From an uncultured Clostridia bacterium (GTDB lineage Bacteria > Bacillota > Clostridia > Christensenellales > Aristaeellaceae): 9,605 bases of DNA. The notes under the pieces are model-generated. The model had not been told where the DNA came from, searched no databases, and worked only from the letters and a program-made list of their open reading frames with translations. The first letter of the stretch is position 1. Each line of letters starts with the position of its first letter. Both the position numbers and the translations under genes were made by a program. The stretch spans positions 1 through 9,605 of the forward strand of contig CAKTTM010000053.1 of assembly GCA_934615145.1 (NCBI GenBank), given 5' to 3'. Below are positions 8,469 to 9,605 of this stretch, one piece after another.

Positions 8469-8475
8469 CTGTCCA
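8446..8475 (-). promoter_or_regulatory. Sigma-A-type extended -10 promoter for the seven-gene operon
   Basis: On the minus strand a perfect TATAAT (8451-8446) is preceded by TGC, giving an extended -10 (TGCTATAAT). A -35-like TGGACA (8475-8470, 5 of 6 matches) lies 18 bases upstream. Transcription would start near 8436-8440, giving a leader of about 40 bases before the ATG at 8396. The -10 box lies inside the loop of the preceding gene's terminator hairpin. It is the only strong promoter-like sequence I found at the head of the operon. It is read from sequence only, with no start-site data. Confidence 0.75.
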
Positions 8476-8484
8476 TGCGCGGGC

Positions 8485-9605
8485 TTAGCCCTGGCGCATA
8501 TACACCGACACCCCGCTGCCCTTGCAGTAGAAGTCGGCCTCTCCCTTGTCACCCAGGGTCACGGGATCGGCGATCTGGCCGGTGATGTCCCGCCAAGTGC
8601 TGCCTTTGTTCAGCTCCCCCAGGCTCATGCGCTTGACACCATCGTCGCCGTTTGACATGACCACCGCCAGGCCGCTGCCGGGATGATCCGCATCGCCCAG
8701 GCGCACCCAGCCGATGCAGTTGGCGTGGTCAAAGTAATCGATCTGCTCGCCATAGGCCGCTTCCTTGCGGGCGCGCAGCAGCGGGTCGAGCACATCTTTC
8801 ATGGCCGGCTGGGGCCACTGGCCCCCTGTGCCGAAATAATCGCCCCAGAACAGGCAGGGGTAGCCATCTTGACGCAACAGTATCAGCGCGTAGGCCAGGG
8901 GCTTGAAGCGGGCGTCCACCCAACTCTCCAGCGATTGCCCGGGCTGGGAATCCTGATTGTCCACAAAGGTGGACACATTCAGGTCATTGCGCTGCAGCAG
9001 GGTGCCATCGAATATCCGGCGCATGTCATAGTCACGGCCCTGGTTGGCGGCCTGCACGAAGTTAAAGTGCAGCGCCACATCAAACAGCGCCAGCTGGTCG
9101 TGCTGCTCGCCGATGTACTCGGCCAGCAGGTTGTCATCAGCGTGCCAGTATTCTCCCACGCAATACAGCGACTTGCCCGTCCTCAGGCGCATCTCGCGCA
9201 GAAAGGCGGTGATGAAACTGGCGTTGATGTGCTTGAGGGCGTCCAGGCGCATGCCGTCCACACCCATGTCGAACCAGAACTGCATGACCCGGATGACGGC
9301 CTTGAGCACGTGCGGGTTGTCGAAGTTCAGGTCCGGCTGGTGCGAGAAGAAGCGGTGCCAGTAATAGGCCTTCGCGACCGGATCCCAGCTCCAGTTCGAC
9401 TGCTCGGTGTCGGTGAAGATGATCCGCGTCTCGGGCCACTTGCGATCGTCGTCGCTCCAGACGTAGTAGTTGCGCTTGATCGAGCCTCGCGGCGCGCGCC
9501 GGGCCGCCTGGAACCACGGATGCTGGTCCGAGGTGTGGTTGATGACCAGTTCGGTGATGACCTGCAGGCCGCGCCGGTGGGCCTCGCGCAGGAACTGCCG
9601 GAAGT
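8485..9605 (-). CDS. GH13 alpha-amylase (AmyA-like, GH13_5), 5'-partial; N-terminal part is TreS-like (probable chimera)
   Basis: One open frame runs from the right edge to a TAA at 8485, about 373 residues visible. From about 9264 downward it matches cytoplasmic, calcium-type alpha-amylases such as E. coli AmyA, which hydrolyse internal alpha-1,4 bonds of starch, glycogen or maltodextrins. It has region [11 protein letters not shown] (nucleophile Asp at 9243-9241), region III GEYW (acid/base Glu), the stretch [22 protein letters not shown], [13 protein letters not shown], and a C-terminal beta domain with VVMSNGDDG and a GVSVYM end. Region IV reads FVDNQD where FVDNHD is usual. The N-terminal ~113 residues are instead trehalose synthase, and the amylase's own first barrel half and domain B are absent, so a working enzyme from this exact reading frame is doubtful. 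No signal peptide can be judged, since the start is outside the window. Confidence 0.85.
   Translation of the reverse strand, partial: FRQFLREAHRRGLQVITELVINHTSDQHPWFQAARRAPRGSIKRNYYVWSDDDRKWPETRIIFTDTEQSNWSWDPVAKAYYWHRFFSHQPDLNFDNPHVLKAVIRVMQFWFDMGVDGMRLDALKHINASFITAFLREMRLRTGKSLYCVGEYWHADDNLLAEYIGEQHDQLALFDVALHFNFVQAANQGRDYDMRRIFDGTLLQRNDLNVSTFVDNQDSQPGQSLESWVDARFKPLAYALILLRQDGYPCLFWGDYFGTGGQWPQPAMKDVLDPLLRARKEAAYGEQIDYFDHANCIGWVRLGDADHPGSGLAVVMSNGDDGVKRMSLGELNKGSTWRDITGQIADPVTLGDKGEADFYCKGSGVSVYMRQG
9265..9605 (-). other. Trehalose-synthase-like segment joined in frame to the amylase
   Basis: Translated in the same frame, this segment gives [42 protein letters not shown] and [18 protein letters not shown]. 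These are signature stretches of TreS (maltose alpha-D-glucosyltransferase), not of GH13_5 amylases. The typical TreS continuation after region II (VPYL..EREGTNCENLPETH) is missing; the frame goes straight into amylase. By hand count only about 6 of ~115 codons here end in A or T, against about 20 of the next 100, so composition changes at the same place. This fits a different source genome (TreS is common in GC-rich Proteobacteria and Actinobacteria). Confidence 0.85.

Noticed and set aside
8397..8484. A possible riboswitch or small RNA in the only intergenic gap
   Set aside because: The gap is under 90 bases and is fully explained by the terminator and promoter; no room remains for an aptamer.
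9137..9517. A 126-codon minus-strand open frame at the right edge
   Set aside because: It is an Arg/Ala-rich out-of-frame reading of the TreS-like segment; the adjacent frame gives clear GH13 motifs.

Overview
The window looks like a piece of a GC-rich (roughly low 60s % by eye) Firmicute of the class Clostridia, probably an uncultured one. The evidence is gene order. The minus strand reads: TIGR03960-type radical SAM protein, its DUF2344 (TIGR03936) partner, a short RNase E/G, miaB, a YmcA/YlbF-family protein, mutS, mutL. The stretch miaB - ymcA-like - mutS - mutL matches the Bacillus subtilis order ymcB (miaB) - ymcA - (cotE) - mutS - mutL. The radical SAM pair next to RNase G is a known clostridial neighbourhood. 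All genes are on the minus strand, so transcription runs from high to low coordinates.

Region 1-8396 is one tightly packed seven-gene operon with almost no non-coding DNA. Four junctions are 4-bp overlaps (ATGA or GTGA), one is an 8-bp overlap, and one is a 9-bp gap. The genes cover RNA work (radical SAM pair, RNase G, MiaB tRNA methylthiotransferase), a small helical protein with a cysteine-rich tail (RicA/YmcA-like), and DNA mismatch repair (MutS, MutL). MutL runs off the left edge, with about 107 residues visible.

Region 8397-8484 is the only real intergenic gap. It holds a strong intrinsic terminator for the upstream glycosidase gene. A good extended -10 promoter for the operon is nested inside it, with the -10 box lying in the terminator loop.

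Region 8485-9605 is a single open GH13 glycosidase frame that runs off the right edge. Its C-terminal two thirds are a cytoplasmic AmyA-like alpha-amylase (GH13_5). The part beyond about position 9265 is unmistakably trehalose synthase (TreS), with a more extreme GC-ending codon usage. The switch falls in the conserved GH13 region II motif ([12 protein letters not shown]). This most likely marks a chimeric assembly join, so sequence right of about 9265 may not belong to this organism.

I see no CRISPR, phage, transposon, RNA gene or convincing new multi-gene system. The most useful points are the chimeric glycosidase, the nested terminator/promoter, the Cys tail on the YmcA-like protein, and an unusual compact RNase G.
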